The notes under the pieces are model-generated. The model had not been told where the DNA came from and ran no database searches. It saw nothing but the letters and a program-made list of their open reading frames with translations. A stretch of DNA of 64,000 nucleotides from Sphingobium terrigena (lineage in GTDB: Bacteria; Pseudomonadota; Alphaproteobacteria; Sphingomonadales; Sphingomonadaceae). Positions 1 to 9,367 of the stretch are shown one piece after another. The DNA is taken from the NCBI RefSeq assembly GCF_003591655.1, contig NZ_QVRA01000009.1, forward strand, positions 62,001 to 126,000, written 5' to 3'. The position numbers and the translations under genes are program-made. Within the stretch, counting starts at the first letter, position 1. Each line of letters starts with the position of its first letter.

Positions 1-288
1 CACATCGCGATTGCGGAAATTTTGCCCAATATGATCCACCCGCTGCTGGCCGATTTTGGCTTGCGCTTCGTGTTCATCGTGCTGCTGCTGTCGGGCCTGT
101 CGTTCCTCGGCCTTGGCGTCCAGCCACCGGACGCGGATCTGGGGTCGCTGGTGCGCGAGAATATTTCGGGGCTGGGCGAAGGCGCGCTAGCGATATTGGC
201 ACCTGCCGTGGCGATTGCGACGCTGACGGTGGGGGTGAACCTGTTGATCGACGCGATCGGCTTTTCGGGCAAGGGGAAAGGCCGATGA
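1..288 (+). CDS. ABC transporter permease, DppC-like (3' part only)
   Basis: This is the C-terminal end of an inner-membrane permease of the dipeptide/oligopeptide/nickel importer family. The reading frame is open from base 1, so the start lies outside the window. Visible are a hydrophobic segment (VFIVLLLSGLSFLGLGVQPP) and the following acidic loop, which are typical of DppC/OppC C-termini, then a last membrane helix. The stop overlaps the start of the ATPase gene (ATGA), so the two are translationally coupled. The substrate cannot be read from this fragment; the downstream amine dehydrogenase suggests an amino-acid-like or opine-like compound. Confidence 0.9.
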   Translation, partial: HIAIAEILPNMIHPLLADFGLRFVFIVLLLSGLSFLGLGVQPPDADLGSLVRENISGLGEGALAILAPAVAIATLTVGVNLLIDAIGFSGKGKGR

Positions 289-2093
289 GCGAGGCGCTCC
301 ATGTAGAAGTAAAAGGCCTGACCGTCACCGCGCGCAATGCGGCGGGCGAGGTTTTTCCGATCGTCAGCGGCATTGATTTTGCTTTGAAGCGCGGCGAAGT
401 GCTGGCGCTGATCGGCGAGAGCGGGTCGGGCAAGACGACGATCGCGCTCACCCTGCTGGGCCATGCCCGGCCCGGCGCGACGATTGCAGGCGGATCGATC
501 CGCGTGGGCGAGCATGACCTGACCAGGCTGGACCGGGCTGCGCTGGCGCAGCTGCGCGGCAACCGCATCGCCTATATTGCGCAAAGCGCGGCATCCGCCT
601 TCAACCCGTCGCGCACGATCATGGATCAGGTGATCGAACCCGCGCTGATCCATGACCTGATGCCGCGCGCGCAGGCGGAGGCCAAGGCCGTCGAGCTGTT
701 CCGCGCGCTCGCTTTGCCCTTTCCCGACACCATTGGCGCGCGCTACCCGCACCAATTGTCGGGCGGTCAATTGCAGCGGCTGATGGCGGCGATGGCGCTG
801 ATCACCGACCCCGAACTGGTGATATTGGACGAGCCGACCACGGCGCTGGACGTGACGACACAGATCGAGGTGCTGCGCGCGTTCAAGGCGGTGGTGCTGG
901 AACGCGGCGCGACGGCCATCTATGTGTCGCATGATCTGGCGGTCGTCGCCCAGATGGCGGACCAGATTGTGGTGCTGAGCCAGGGGCGCATCCGCGAGGC
1001 CGGGGCGGCGGCGCAGATTCTCCATGCGCCTGCCGACGACTATACCAAAACGCTGATGGCGGCGGCGCGGCCCGCGATCCGCCCAGCGCCCGAAAAAATC
1101 GCCCTGCCCGCTGCGCCGCTGCTGGAAATCCGGGGCATGACGGCGGGCTATGGGAAGATCGGCAAGGATGGCCGTCCGCGCATTCCGGTGTTGCGCGACA
1201 TCAACCTGACGATCGAGCGGGGCGCGACGTTGGGCGTGATCGGCGAAAGCGGGTCGGGCAAGTCCACCATCGCGCGGGTCATCGCCGGACTGCTGCCCCC
1301 CGCCAGCGGGCAAGTGCTGCTGGACGGCGAGGCTCTGCCGCCGGGCTTGCAGGGGCGCAGCCGCGACCAGTTTCGCCGGGTCCAACTGGTATTCCAGAAT
1401 GCCGACACGGCGCTTAATCCCGCGCATAGCGTCGGGCGGATATTGGCGCGACCTTTGGCCTTTTATCATGGCCTGAAAGGCAATGCCGCGCGGATGCGGG
1501 TGCTGGAGCTGCTGGACCTCATTCGCCTGCCCGCAACGCTGATCGACCGACCGATCGGCGGCCTGTCGGGTGGACAGAAGCAGCGGATCAATCTGGCGCG
1601 GGCGCTGGCCGCCGATCCGCAGTTGATCCTGTGCGACGAGGTGACGTCGGCACTGGATACAGTGGTGGGCGCGGCGATATTGGAGCTGATGGCGGAGTTG
1701 CGCCGGGAATTGGGTATCACGACCATGTTCATCAGCCATGACATTTCGACGGTGCGGGCGATTTGCGACGACATCCTGGTCCTTTATTCCGGCACGATGG
1801 TGGAGACGGGGCCGCGCACCGCTTTCGGGGTTGCGCCCTTCCATCCTTACACCGACCTGCTGATCGGGTCCGTGCCGGAAATGCGCGCGGGGTGGCTGGA
1901 GGAAAGCCATGCCGGGGCCGCGCCGCCGCCGATTGGGGAGATAAGCGATCATCCCGACCTGTGCCGTTTCCTGCCGCGTTGCGCCGCGCGGGTGGATGGG
2001 CTGTGCAACACCACCCCCCCGCCCCGCCGCCCGCTCACCAAGGGCAGCCAGATATTGTGCCATCATGGAGATGAAAGCTTGTGTCCCTTATGA
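285..2093 (+). CDS. Fused double ATPase of an oligopeptide-type ABC importer (DppD-DppF fusion)
   Basis: This cytoplasmic protein of 602 residues carries two complete ATP-binding domains. The first has Walker A GESGSGKT at residues 44-51, signature LSGGQ at 158-162 and Walker B VILDEP near 179-184. The second has GESGSGKST near residue 315 and LSGGQKQR near 430. The C-terminus (CRFLPRCAARVDGLC) is the Cys-containing tail typical of oligopeptide-transporter ATPases. One fused protein would supply both ATPases that are usually separate DppD and DppF subunits. It overlaps the permease by 4 bases and is followed directly by the dehydrogenase genes, so transport and oxidation of one substrate are probably coupled. 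Confidence 0.93.
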   Translation: MSEALHVEVKGLTVTARNAAGEVFPIVSGIDFALKRGEVLALIGESGSGKTTIALTLLGHARPGATIAGGSIRVGEHDLTRLDRAALAQLRGNRIAYIAQSAASAFNPSRTIMDQVIEPALIHDLMPRAQAEAKAVELFRALALPFPDTIGARYPHQLSGGQLQRLMAAMALITDPELVILDEPTTALDVTTQIEVLRAFKAVVLERGATAIYVSHDLAVVAQMADQIVVLSQGRIREAGAAAQILHAPADDYTKTLMAAARPAIRPAPEKIALPAAPLLEIRGMTAGYGKIGKDGRPRIPVLRDINLTIERGATLGVIGESGSGKSTIARVIAGLLPPASGQVLLDGEALPPGLQGRSRDQFRRVQLVFQNADTALNPAHSVGRILARPLAFYHGLKGNAARMRVLELLDLIRLPATLIDRPIGGLSGGQKQRINLARALAADPQLILCDEVTSALDTVVGAAILELMAELRRELGITTMFISHDISTVRAICDDILVLYSGTMVETGPRTAFGVAPFHPYTDLLIGSVPEMRAGWLEESHAGAAPPPIGEISDHPDLCRFLPRCAARVDGLCNTTPPPRRPLTKGSQILCHHGDESLCPL

Positions 2094-2395
2094 ACCGCTT
2101 CGTTCGTCTGGGCGAAACCGATCGTCCCGCCGTCACGGTGCATGTCGATGGTGCGCCCGTCGAGGCACTGGAGGGTGACACGTTGATGGTCGCGCTGCTG
2201 AGCCAGGGCGGCGTATTGCGCCAGTCGGAATTCGGGCCGGAGAAGCGCGCGGGTTTCTGTCTGATGGGCGCCTGCCAGGATTGCTGGGTGTGGACCGAAA
2301 GTGGCGACCGCCTGCGGGCCTGTTCGACAGTGGCCGCAACAGGTCAGCGCATCCTGACCAGCCAGCCGGAGGCATCATGGCCGAACCACGCATAA
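2081..2395 (+). CDS. [2Fe-2S] ferredoxin-like small subunit of an HcnABC/opine-oxidase-type dehydrogenase
   Basis: This small iron-sulfur subunit has the plant-type pattern C-x4-C-x2-C-xn-C (Cys60, 65, 68 and 81 counted from the GTG start). Its size and sequence resemble HcnA, the gamma subunit of D-hydroxyproline dehydrogenase and the N-terminal Fer2_4 domain of sarcosine oxidase alpha. It would pass electrons from the FAD subunits. The start is uncertain: GTG at 2081 has GGAG 11 bases upstream, while ATG at 2090 overlaps the previous stop as ATGA. The gene lies between the ABC ATPase and the first flavoprotein, overlapping both. Confidence 0.88.
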   Translation: MSLMNRFVRLGETDRPAVTVHVDGAPVEALEGDTLMVALLSQGGVLRQSEFGPEKRAGFCLMGACQDCWVWTESGDRLRACSTVAATGQRILTSQPEASWPNHA

Positions 2396-3750
2396 TCATC
2401 GTCGGGGCCGGACCAGCGGGGACGCGCGCGGCGGAAGCCTGTGTGCAGGCGGGGGTTCGCCCGATCGTTCTGGACGAAGGGCGGCGCGATGGCGGGCAGA
2501 TTTACCGTCGTCAGCCCGACAATTTCACCCGGCCCTATGCCAAGCTCTACGGCAGCGAAGCCGGGCGGGCGCAGGCATTGCATGAGACGTTCGACACGCT
2601 GAAGGGCGCGGTCGATTATCGGCCTGAAACATTGGTGTGGAACATATCGGGTGGACAAGTCTGGACAGCGAGCCAGACATATGCGGACACGCTGCCGTTC
2701 GATGCGCTGTTGCTCTGCACCGGGGCGACTGATCGGTTGATGCCGGTCAAGGGTTGGCAGTTTGCGGGCAGCTATAGCCTGGGCGGGTCGCAGGTGGCGC
2801 TCAAGAGCCAAGCGGTGTCGATTGGACACAAGGTCGTGTTCATGGGATCGGGGCCGTTGCTCTATCTGGTCGCCAGCCAATATGTCGAGGCGGGGGCCAA
2901 TGTCGTCGCGGTGCTGGATACCGCACCCTATAGCGCGCGGATCAAGGCGTTGCCCGATCTGCTGGCGGTGCCATCGGTGCTTTGGAACGGCGTGGCGCTG
3001 ACGATAAAGCTGAAGCGCGCGGGCGTGGCAGTGCATAATGGCATCAAGCCATTGGAAATAAAAGGTGATGCTGACAGAGGCGTGAGTGGCGTCCGCTTTC
3101 GCACGCGGGCGGGTGTCGAACAGGAGATCGCCTGCGATGCAGTGGCGATGGGCCATCATTTACGGCCTGAAACGCAGCTGGCCGATCTGGCGCGCTGTGC
3201 CTTCGCCTTTGATCCCGGCACCCGGCAATGGCTGCCGGAGCGGGACGGCGATGGGCGGTCGAGCGTGGCGGGCGTCTATCTGGCGGGCGATGGCGCGAAG
3301 ATATTGGGCGCGCGGTCGGCGGAAGCCAGCGGGCGGCTGGCGGCGCTCGCAGCACTGGGTGATCTGGGGCTGCCCGTCGACAAGGGCGAGATGACGTCGC
3401 TGCGCGGCGATGTGGGCACCTATGCGAAATTTGCGCGGGGACTGGCGAAGGCTTTTCCGTGGCCTTCAGAACAAGCATCGCAATTGCCGGACGACACCAT
3501 CCTGTGCCGGTGCGAGGGGGTGACGGCGGGCGACTTGCGTGGCGTCATGCGTGAGACGGGCGCGAAGGAAGCGAACCGAGCCAAGGCTTTCAGTCGGGTC
3601 GGCATGGGACGCTGCCAGGGGCGCTATTGCGGGCTTGCGGCAGCGGAGCTGATCGCAGCGGAAGCGGACATTCCGGTCGAGCAGGTCGGGCGGTTGCGCG
3701 GCCAGGCGCCGGTCAAGCCGCTGACCATTGCGATTGGGGATGATCAATGA
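2377..3750 (+). CDS. FAD/NAD(P)-binding oxidoreductase subunit, HcnB/OoxA-like
   Basis: This flavoprotein of 457 residues begins with a dinucleotide-binding motif (GAGPAG, residues 10-15). It ends with a BFD-like [2Fe-2S] region holding four cysteines (CRC, then CQGRYC). That architecture matches HcnB of hydrogen cyanide synthase, opine oxidase subunit A and the LhpE-type subunit of D-hydroxyproline dehydrogenase. The ATG at 2377 is preferred over upstream frame extensions because CCGGAGG precedes it and the dinucleotide fold starts immediately. It overlaps the ferredoxin gene by 19 bases and the next gene by 4, so the three subunits form one translational unit. Confidence 0.9.
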   Translation: MAEPRIIIVGAGPAGTRAAEACVQAGVRPIVLDEGRRDGGQIYRRQPDNFTRPYAKLYGSEAGRAQALHETFDTLKGAVDYRPETLVWNISGGQVWTASQTYADTLPFDALLLCTGATDRLMPVKGWQFAGSYSLGGSQVALKSQAVSIGHKVVFMGSGPLLYLVASQYVEAGANVVAVLDTAPYSARIKALPDLLAVPSVLWNGVALTIKLKRAGVAVHNGIKPLEIKGDADRGVSGVRFRTRAGVEQEIACDAVAMGHHLRPETQLADLARCAFAFDPGTRQWLPERDGDGRSSVAGVYLAGDGAKILGARSAEASGRLAALAALGDLGLPVDKGEMTSLRGDVGTYAKFARGLAKAFPWPSEQASQLPDDTILCRCEGVTAGDLRGVMRETGAKEANRAKAFSRVGMGRCQGRYCGLAAAELIAAEADIPVEQVGRLRGQAPVKPLTIAIGDDQ

Positions 3751-4883
3751 GCGCGGCCAGCGACGTCATCATCGTGGGCGGTGGGCTGATGGGATCATCG
3801 GCAGCCCTGTTCCTGCGCGGCCATGGCCTGTCGGTCACCCTGCTGGAAACCGACCTGATCGGGCGACAGGCGAGCGGCACCAATTTCGGCAATGTCCGGC
3901 GGCAGGGGCGACCCATCCACCAATTGCCTTTGGCCAATCGCGCCATCGCGATCTGGCGGCAATCGCGCGAACTGTTGGGGGCAGATGTCGAATATCTCCA
4001 GTCCGGCCATATCCGCGTCTGTTATCGCGAGCGGCCCGAACTGGTGGGATCGATGGAGGACTATGCCGCCAAGGCGCGCGAGGAGGGGCTGGAGCTGGAA
4101 TTGCTGAGCGGCAATGCGCTGCGCGACAAATTCCCCTTCTTCGGGCCGGACGTGTTGGCCGGTTCCTATTCGGCCACCGACGGTCATGCCAATCCGCGGC
4201 TGGCCGCGCCTGCCTTTGCGCGGGCGGCGGCGCGGCTGGGCGCGGCGATCCATGAAAATACGAAGATTGTGGACGCGCAGAAGGTCGGTGAGGATTTCAT
4301 CGTTACCGCCGCCGACGGGCGGACGTTCCGCGCGCCCATCCTGCTGGTGACGGCGGGGGCGTGGGGCAATGCGCTGTCGTCGCAATTTGGCGAGCCGGTG
4401 CCGATCACGCCCAAAGGCCCGAATATGAGCGTGACCGAGCCAGTCCCCTACGGCATCCTGCCAGCGGTCGGAGTGATGACCCCGATCGAGGAGGAGACGG
4501 TCTATTTCCGGCAGGTCGCGCGCGGCAATATCGTGCTGGGCGGCAGCACGCGCGGACCGTCCTTCCCCGACCAGTATCGCGCCTATGTCGAGCCCCAGAA
4601 CACGCTGAGCCAATTGAAGCAGATCAGGCGGCTCGCCCCGTCGCTGGGCAAGCTGAACATCATCCGCGTCTGGTCCGGGATCGAAGGCTATATGCCCGAC
4701 AGCCAGCCGGTGATGGGACCGAGCGCGACGACCAGCGGGCTTTATTATGCGTTCGGCTTTTCCGGGTCGGGATTTCAGATCGGGCCGGGCGTGGGCGAAA
4801 CGATGGCGGAGATCATCGCCAAGGGGGCGACCGACATTCCGATCGAACCCTATCGCATCGAACGCTTCGCCACGCCGACCTGA
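3747..4883 (+). CDS. FAD-dependent amine/imino-acid oxidase subunit (DAO family), HcnC/OoxB-like
   Basis: This protein of 378 residues belongs to the D-amino acid oxidase (DAO) family. The FAD motif GGGLMG follows a beta strand (DVIIV) at the N-terminus, and GFSGSGFQIGPGVGE near the C-terminus is the second FAD-contacting segment. It should hold the substrate-oxidising site of the heterotrimer with the two preceding subunits. The trimer type oxidises C-N bonds in glycine, hydroxyproline or opines. No hydroxyproline epimerase or deaminase lies nearby, so an opine-like or other secondary amine is an inference. The start overlaps the previous stop (ATGA). Confidence 0.9.
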   Translation: MSAASDVIIVGGGLMGSSAALFLRGHGLSVTLLETDLIGRQASGTNFGNVRRQGRPIHQLPLANRAIAIWRQSRELLGADVEYLQSGHIRVCYRERPELVGSMEDYAAKAREEGLELELLSGNALRDKFPFFGPDVLAGSYSATDGHANPRLAAPAFARAAARLGAAIHENTKIVDAQKVGEDFIVTAADGRTFRAPILLVTAGAWGNALSSQFGEPVPITPKGPNMSVTEPVPYGILPAVGVMTPIEEETVYFRQVARGNIVLGGSTRGPSFPDQYRAYVEPQNTLSQLKQIRRLAPSLGKLNIIRVWSGIEGYMPDSQPVMGPSATTSGLYYAFGFSGSGFQIGPGVGETMAEIIAKGATDIPIEPYRIERFATPT

Positions 4884-4966
4884 CATTGCCGATTGCGCGC
4901 CATCCCCTATAAGCGGGAGTCCAGACGGGCCGGAACCACGCCGCCCCGTCTGTGCCGGGGGGCAAG

Positions 4967-7900
4967 ATGGAGCAACAAGGCAGCCGGGCTTCGGCCGGGG
5001 GTGACGGGACGCTGCGCGGGGGACGTTTTGCGCCGCGCGCGGTGATGCTGAATGCCGGGCTGGCGCTGGTCTATTGCATCGTCGGGTGGCTGGGCCTGAA
5101 AATGGCGATCCCGCCCGGCTATGCGACGTTGATCTGGCCAGCATCGGGCATTGCCGTGTCCGCCATCCTGATTTTCGGGCGCACGCTTTGGCCGGGCGTC
5201 GCGGTCGGTGCGTTCATCGTCAATGCCGCGATCGGCATGATGCGACTGGAGGCTGCCGGCCTGCCGCTGATCCTGTCCAACGCGCTGTGTATCGCGATCG
5301 GATCGACTTTGCAGGCGCTGGTTGCCGGCAGCATCGTGCGGGCGCGGTTCGGGACGCCGATCCGGCTGACATCGGTGTGCGATATTGCAGTGATGGCGCT
5401 GCTCATCTGCCCACTCGCCTGCATGGTTGCGCCAAGCGTGGGCGTCGCTACGCTATACCTCAATCACACCATCCCAGCCGCCGCGATTGGCGAAAGCTGG
5501 GCGACATGGTGGGCGGGCGACCTGCTGGGGGTTCTGGTCGTAACCCCGGTCATCTTGCTCAGTCCCTGGAAGGGGTGGCGGATATTGTGGCGCGGCGAGC
5601 CGATCGCACATTATACCGCCACGATGAGCGCCGTCATGATGGTCATGATCGGCGGCACATTGACCGCGTGGAAGCTCACATCCGAATTTGTCCATGACCG
5701 CAATCAGGCCAGCTTTGCTGTGCTGGCGCGGGAGAATGAGCGGGCGTTGCAGTACCGGCTTGAAGCCTATGCCCGCAGTCTGGATGGCGCGGCTGCACTT
5801 TTCGCAGCGTCGGACGCCATCATCCCTGAAGACTGGCGCACCTATGTGGCGACACTGGACATGACCACGTCGCTGCCCGGCCTGAACGGTATCGGCTATA
5901 TCCGTCCACTTGGGGAAGCGCAGTTGCCTGGGTTCCTGCGCAATCAGACCCGGCGCTTCCCCGGCTATCGCATCCATCCCGACAGCGGGGCTGCGCTGCG
6001 CGGCGTGATCGCGCAGATCGAGCCGATCGCGGCCAACCGCGCCGCGATGGGACTGGATATATTGGCCGATGCCCGGCGGCGATCCGCCGCGCTGCACGCG
6101 CGCGATACCGGCAAGGCAACGATTACCCGGCGGATCATATTGGTACAGGATGCCCAAAAACGCCCCGGCTTCCTGCTGCTGCGACCGCTCTATCGGCCCG
6201 GTCTGCCCCATGCGACCGTTGACCAGCGGCGTAAGGGACTGATCGCGTGGATCTATGCGCCGTTCATCGCCAGCCGGCTGATGGAAGGATTGACGCAAAG
6301 TCAGGGCCGGTCACTGGACATCCATATTTTCGATGGTCCGGCGACGGACAATGCCGACACCATCTATGCCAGCGCCGCCAAAGACGATCATGAGCCGCGT
6401 TATAGCGTCACCCGCACGCTGTTGCTGATGGAGCAAAGATGGACGGTCCGCTGGACCAGCACGCCCCAGTTTGAGGGGAGCGTATCGACCAGCGAGGGTT
6501 GGCTCGTGCTCGTCAGCGGACTGGCGATCAGCTGGATATTCGGCATATTGGCGCTGTCCTACATCCGGCGCGAGGCCTATGCGCTGCGGCAGGTGGCGAT
6601 CAAGACCAGCGAATTGATGGAGCGCGAAGCGGGCCTCCAGCGCGCGGTCGGCGCGCTGGAAGAAAGCGAACGGCATTTTTCTGCGCTCGCCAGCCTGTCG
6701 CCTGCCGGGATTTTCCGCACTGATGATCTGGGTTTCTGCAATTTCGCCAATGACGCCTGGCTGAAAACCACGGGCCTGTCGCGCGACGCAGTGATGGGCG
6801 TGGGGTGGATGGCGGCGATCCATCCCCATGACCGTGAGAAGGTCCGCACGCAATGGCGGTCCGCCATGTCGCAGGGGCTGACATGGCGGGTGGAATTACG
6901 CTTTTGCCACAGCGATGGCGGCATTTGCTGGGTCGACCTGATCTGCGGCCCGGAGGTCGATGCCCAGGGCAAGCTGATTGGCCTGATCGGGGTCGGTACA
7001 GACATCAGCCGGCGCAAGGAGCTGGAACAGGAAAATGAAACCGCGCTGGTGCGCGCCGAACAGGCCGCCAATGCAAAGGCCGTTTTCCTGGCGAATATGA
7101 GCCATGAAATCCGCACGCCGATGAACGGTGTGATCGGCTTTACCGAGTTGCTGTTACAGGATGAGCCGCGCCATCCACAGCGCGCCAAGCTGGAGCTGAT
7201 CCTGGAATCCAGCCAGTCGATGATGGAATTGCTGAACGACATATTGGATTTTTCACGCATCGAGGCGGGCCAGATGGCGCTGGAACCCGAACCGGTGAAC
7301 CTGCAGAAGAAGTTGCAGGCCAGCGTTGCCGCCCTTCACGCGCTGGCCGAGCGCAAGGGGCTGCCCGTGTCCATCATCGTCGATCCGGCATTGCCGCAGA
7401 TGATATTGTGCGACCGGTTGCGGCTGCGCCAGATCATCGTCAACCTGCTGGCCAATGCGATCAAGTTCACCCATGAGGGGCATATCACCATCCGGGCGAT
7501 CAAGCTGCCCGGCGATATGCTGCGCATAGAGGTGGAGGATACCGGCATCGGCATTGCCCGTGACCGGCAGACCGCGATCTTTCAGGAGTTTGTGCAGGCG
7601 CATGGGGCGGCGGCGCAGCGCCATGGCGGATCGGGGCTTGGCTTGGCGATATGCGACCAGCTGGCGCGGCTGATGGGCGGACATATATTGCTGCGCAGCG
7701 ATCTGGGTGAAGGCACGATTGTCGCGCTTGAAATACCGCTGATGGCAGCACAGGGGGAGGCGGCGGCGGCGGCTCCCGCGGTGCTCCCCGCACAGGTCAG
7801 GGCCGCCGTTGCGCGCCGCATCCTGCTGGTCGAGGATCATGACATCAACCAGTTGCTGGTGTCGGATATGCTGGAGCGGCTGGGTCATGAGGTCGCGATC

Positions 7901-8518
7901 GCGGCCGATGGTGTCGAGGCGATCGCCATGGTGAGCGACGCCCATGCGCGGGGATTGCCCTATGCGCTGGTACTGATGGACCTGCGTATGCCGCGCATGG
8001 ACGGGCTGAGCGCGGCGCGCAAGTTGCGAAGGCGGGGCCACAGCGCCGATCAGCTGCCGATCATTGCGATTAGCGCGAACGCCTATGCCGACGATATCGC
8101 CGCCTGTCTGGAGGCCGGGATGCAGGGCCATGTCGCCAAACCAGTCAGGATGGGGGATTTGCAGGCCGTGCTGGAGCCGTGGCTTCGCGCGGGCAGCGAC
8201 CATCAGGTAGCGGATGGACCGGCACCATCGCCCCAACTCGCGCGCATGTATCGCAAACGCCTGGACAATATCGCCGCACAATTCGCTAGCGCCACCGCGC
8301 CCGATGGCCTGACCAGCGAGGCAAAGGCGCAGCTACGCATCGCGATGCACCAGTTGGCTGGAACGGCTGGCCTGTTCGAGGATGTGACGTCCACCAGCGC
8401 GCTGCGCGAGCTGTACGAGGCATTGGATGGCTGGTCGGACGAGCAATGGCCGCAACAAATTCGCCAGGCCGCCGATCGATTCGCAACGATCACGGCGCAG
8501 GCGGAGAGAATGTTGTAA
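4967..8518 (+). CDS. Hybrid sensor histidine kinase (MASE1-CHASE-PAS-HisKA-HATPase-REC-Hpt)
   Basis: This membrane-bound phosphorelay protein has about 1183 residues. A multi-helix MASE1 sensor region comes first (YATLIWPASGIAVSAILIFG). A periplasmic CHASE-like region spans about 255-490, with a membrane helix near 510-533, PAS about 568-687, and HisKA with SHEIRTP (His713). The HATPase follows (NLLANAIKF, VEDTGIGI, GSGLGLAI), then a receiver with Asp1005 in LVLMDLRMP and a C-terminal Hpt-like segment (HQLAGTAGLF, His1128). All four phosphotransfer elements of a His-Asp-His relay are therefore in one chain; the final Asp is probably in the next gene. ATG 4967 follows GGGGGG and is favoured over GTG 4952. 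Confidence 0.9.
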   Translation: MEQQGSRASAGGDGTLRGGRFAPRAVMLNAGLALVYCIVGWLGLKMAIPPGYATLIWPASGIAVSAILIFGRTLWPGVAVGAFIVNAAIGMMRLEAAGLPLILSNALCIAIGSTLQALVAGSIVRARFGTPIRLTSVCDIAVMALLICPLACMVAPSVGVATLYLNHTIPAAAIGESWATWWAGDLLGVLVVTPVILLSPWKGWRILWRGEPIAHYTATMSAVMMVMIGGTLTAWKLTSEFVHDRNQASFAVLARENERALQYRLEAYARSLDGAAALFAASDAIIPEDWRTYVATLDMTTSLPGLNGIGYIRPLGEAQLPGFLRNQTRRFPGYRIHPDSGAALRGVIAQIEPIAANRAAMGLDILADARRRSAALHARDTGKATITRRIILVQDAQKRPGFLLLRPLYRPGLPHATVDQRRKGLIAWIYAPFIASRLMEGLTQSQGRSLDIHIFDGPATDNADTIYASAAKDDHEPRYSVTRTLLLMEQRWTVRWTSTPQFEGSVSTSEGWLVLVSGLAISWIFGILALSYIRREAYALRQVAIKTSELMEREAGLQRAVGALEESERHFSALASLSPAGIFRTDDLGFCNFANDAWLKTTGLSRDAVMGVGWMAAIHPHDREKVRTQWRSAMSQGLTWRVELRFCHSDGGICWVDLICGPEVDAQGKLIGLIGVGTDISRRKELEQENETALVRAEQAANAKAVFLANMSHEIRTPMNGVIGFTELLLQDEPRHPQRAKLELILESSQSMMELLNDILDFSRIEAGQMALEPEPVNLQKKLQASVAALHALAERKGLPVSIIVDPALPQMILCDRLRLRQIIVNLLANAIKFTHEGHITIRAIKLPGDMLRIEVEDTGIGIARDRQTAIFQEFVQAHGAAAQRHGGSGLGLAICDQLARLMGGHILLRSDLGEGTIVALEIPLMAAQGEAAAAAPAVLPAQVRAAVARRILLVEDHDINQLLVSDMLERLGHEVAIAADGVEAIAMVSDAHARGLPYALVLMDLRMPRMDGLSAARKLRRRGHSADQLPIIAISANAYADDIAACLEAGMQGHVAKPVRMGDLQAVLEPWLRAGSDHQVADGPAPSPQLARMYRKRLDNIAAQFASATAPDGLTSEAKAQLRIAMHQLAGTAGLFEDVTSTSALRELYEALDGWSDEQWPQQIRQAADRFATITAQAERML

Positions 8519-8634
8519 CGCTAACATCCGTCACGGGGCGGATTTAGTCCCCCTGTGAAACAATGTTCTGCCGGATTTAGCCCTTAGAGCGCTTGATGGT
8601 GGGATGCGGTTAGGTTAGCGCACGTATATAACAA

Positions 8635-9309
8635 ATGTTTAACAGGGCTGGGGTCGGCGTGATACATAAGGTTTATGTCGTCGATGACGACGAACTCACG
8701 TGCGTCGCGTTGCGCGACATGCTCGAAATCGTGCCGGGGGTCGATGTCGAGATATTTGCATCAGGCAGTGATTTTCTGGACTCCATGCCGGTCGCTGGCG
8801 GGCTGTTGCTGATGGATGTCTATATGCCCGGCCTGGACGGGTTTGAGACGATCGCAAAACTGGAAACGAAGCGCAGCCATTTTCCCACCATCATGATGTC
8901 GGGCCGGGGTGAAATCCGCCAGGCGGTCCAGGCGATGAAAATGGGCGCGATCGACTATCTGGAAAAGCCGTGCCAGCCCCAAACCCTCTATGCGGCGGTC
9001 AAGGCCGGGCTGGACCAGCTGAAAACGGTGCTTGACGATCAGAGCGCCAGCGCCGACGCGCAGCAGCGCATCGGCGGCCTGACCGAGCGGGAAAGCGAGC
9101 TGCTGCGGCTGCTGGTCAGCGGCATGACCAACAAGGACGCGGCCGAGCAGATGGCGATCAGCGTACGGACGGCAGAGGCCCATCGCGCCAAAATGATGCT
9201 GAAGCTGGGCGCGGACAATTTTACCGACGTCATGCGGCTGGCCTATGCATCTGGCTTTGCGACGCTGAACCCGGACAATGGCGCGTCACCGGCACTGCAA
9301 CAGGCTTAA
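8635..9309 (+). CDS. Two-component response regulator, FixJ/LuxR type
   Basis: The protein has an N-terminal receiver (VYVVDDDE; phospho-acceptor Asp in LLLMDVYMP) and a C-terminal LuxR-type helix-turn-helix (LTERESELLRLLVSGMTNKD with VRTAEAHRAKMMLKL). It lies 116 bases downstream of the hybrid kinase on the same strand and is the obvious final acceptor of that relay. The DUF4402/chaperone/usher genes that follow are plausible targets, which is inference. GTG at 8659 is an alternative start that places the receiver strand right at the N-terminus; neither start has a strong ribosome binding site. Confidence 0.9.
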   Translation: MFNRAGVGVIHKVYVVDDDELTCVALRDMLEIVPGVDVEIFASGSDFLDSMPVAGGLLLMDVYMPGLDGFETIAKLETKRSHFPTIMMSGRGEIRQAVQAMKMGAIDYLEKPCQPQTLYAAVKAGLDQLKTVLDDQSASADAQQRIGGLTERESELLRLLVSGMTNKDAAEQMAISVRTAEAHRAKMMLKLGADNFTDVMRLAYASGFATLNPDNGASPALQQA

Positions 9310-9367
9310 CGTTGCGGTAAGCATTTATGCTTACGTATTTATACCAATTCGCAGGCACAACGGCGAT

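Noticed and set aside
3795..5144. Minus-strand frame of 449 codons
   Set aside because: It is antisense to the DAO-family subunit and to the kinase start; no motif.
9278..9367. Upstream extension of the first DUF4402 gene
   Set aside because: It would overlap the response regulator end and place a charged stretch before the signal peptide.
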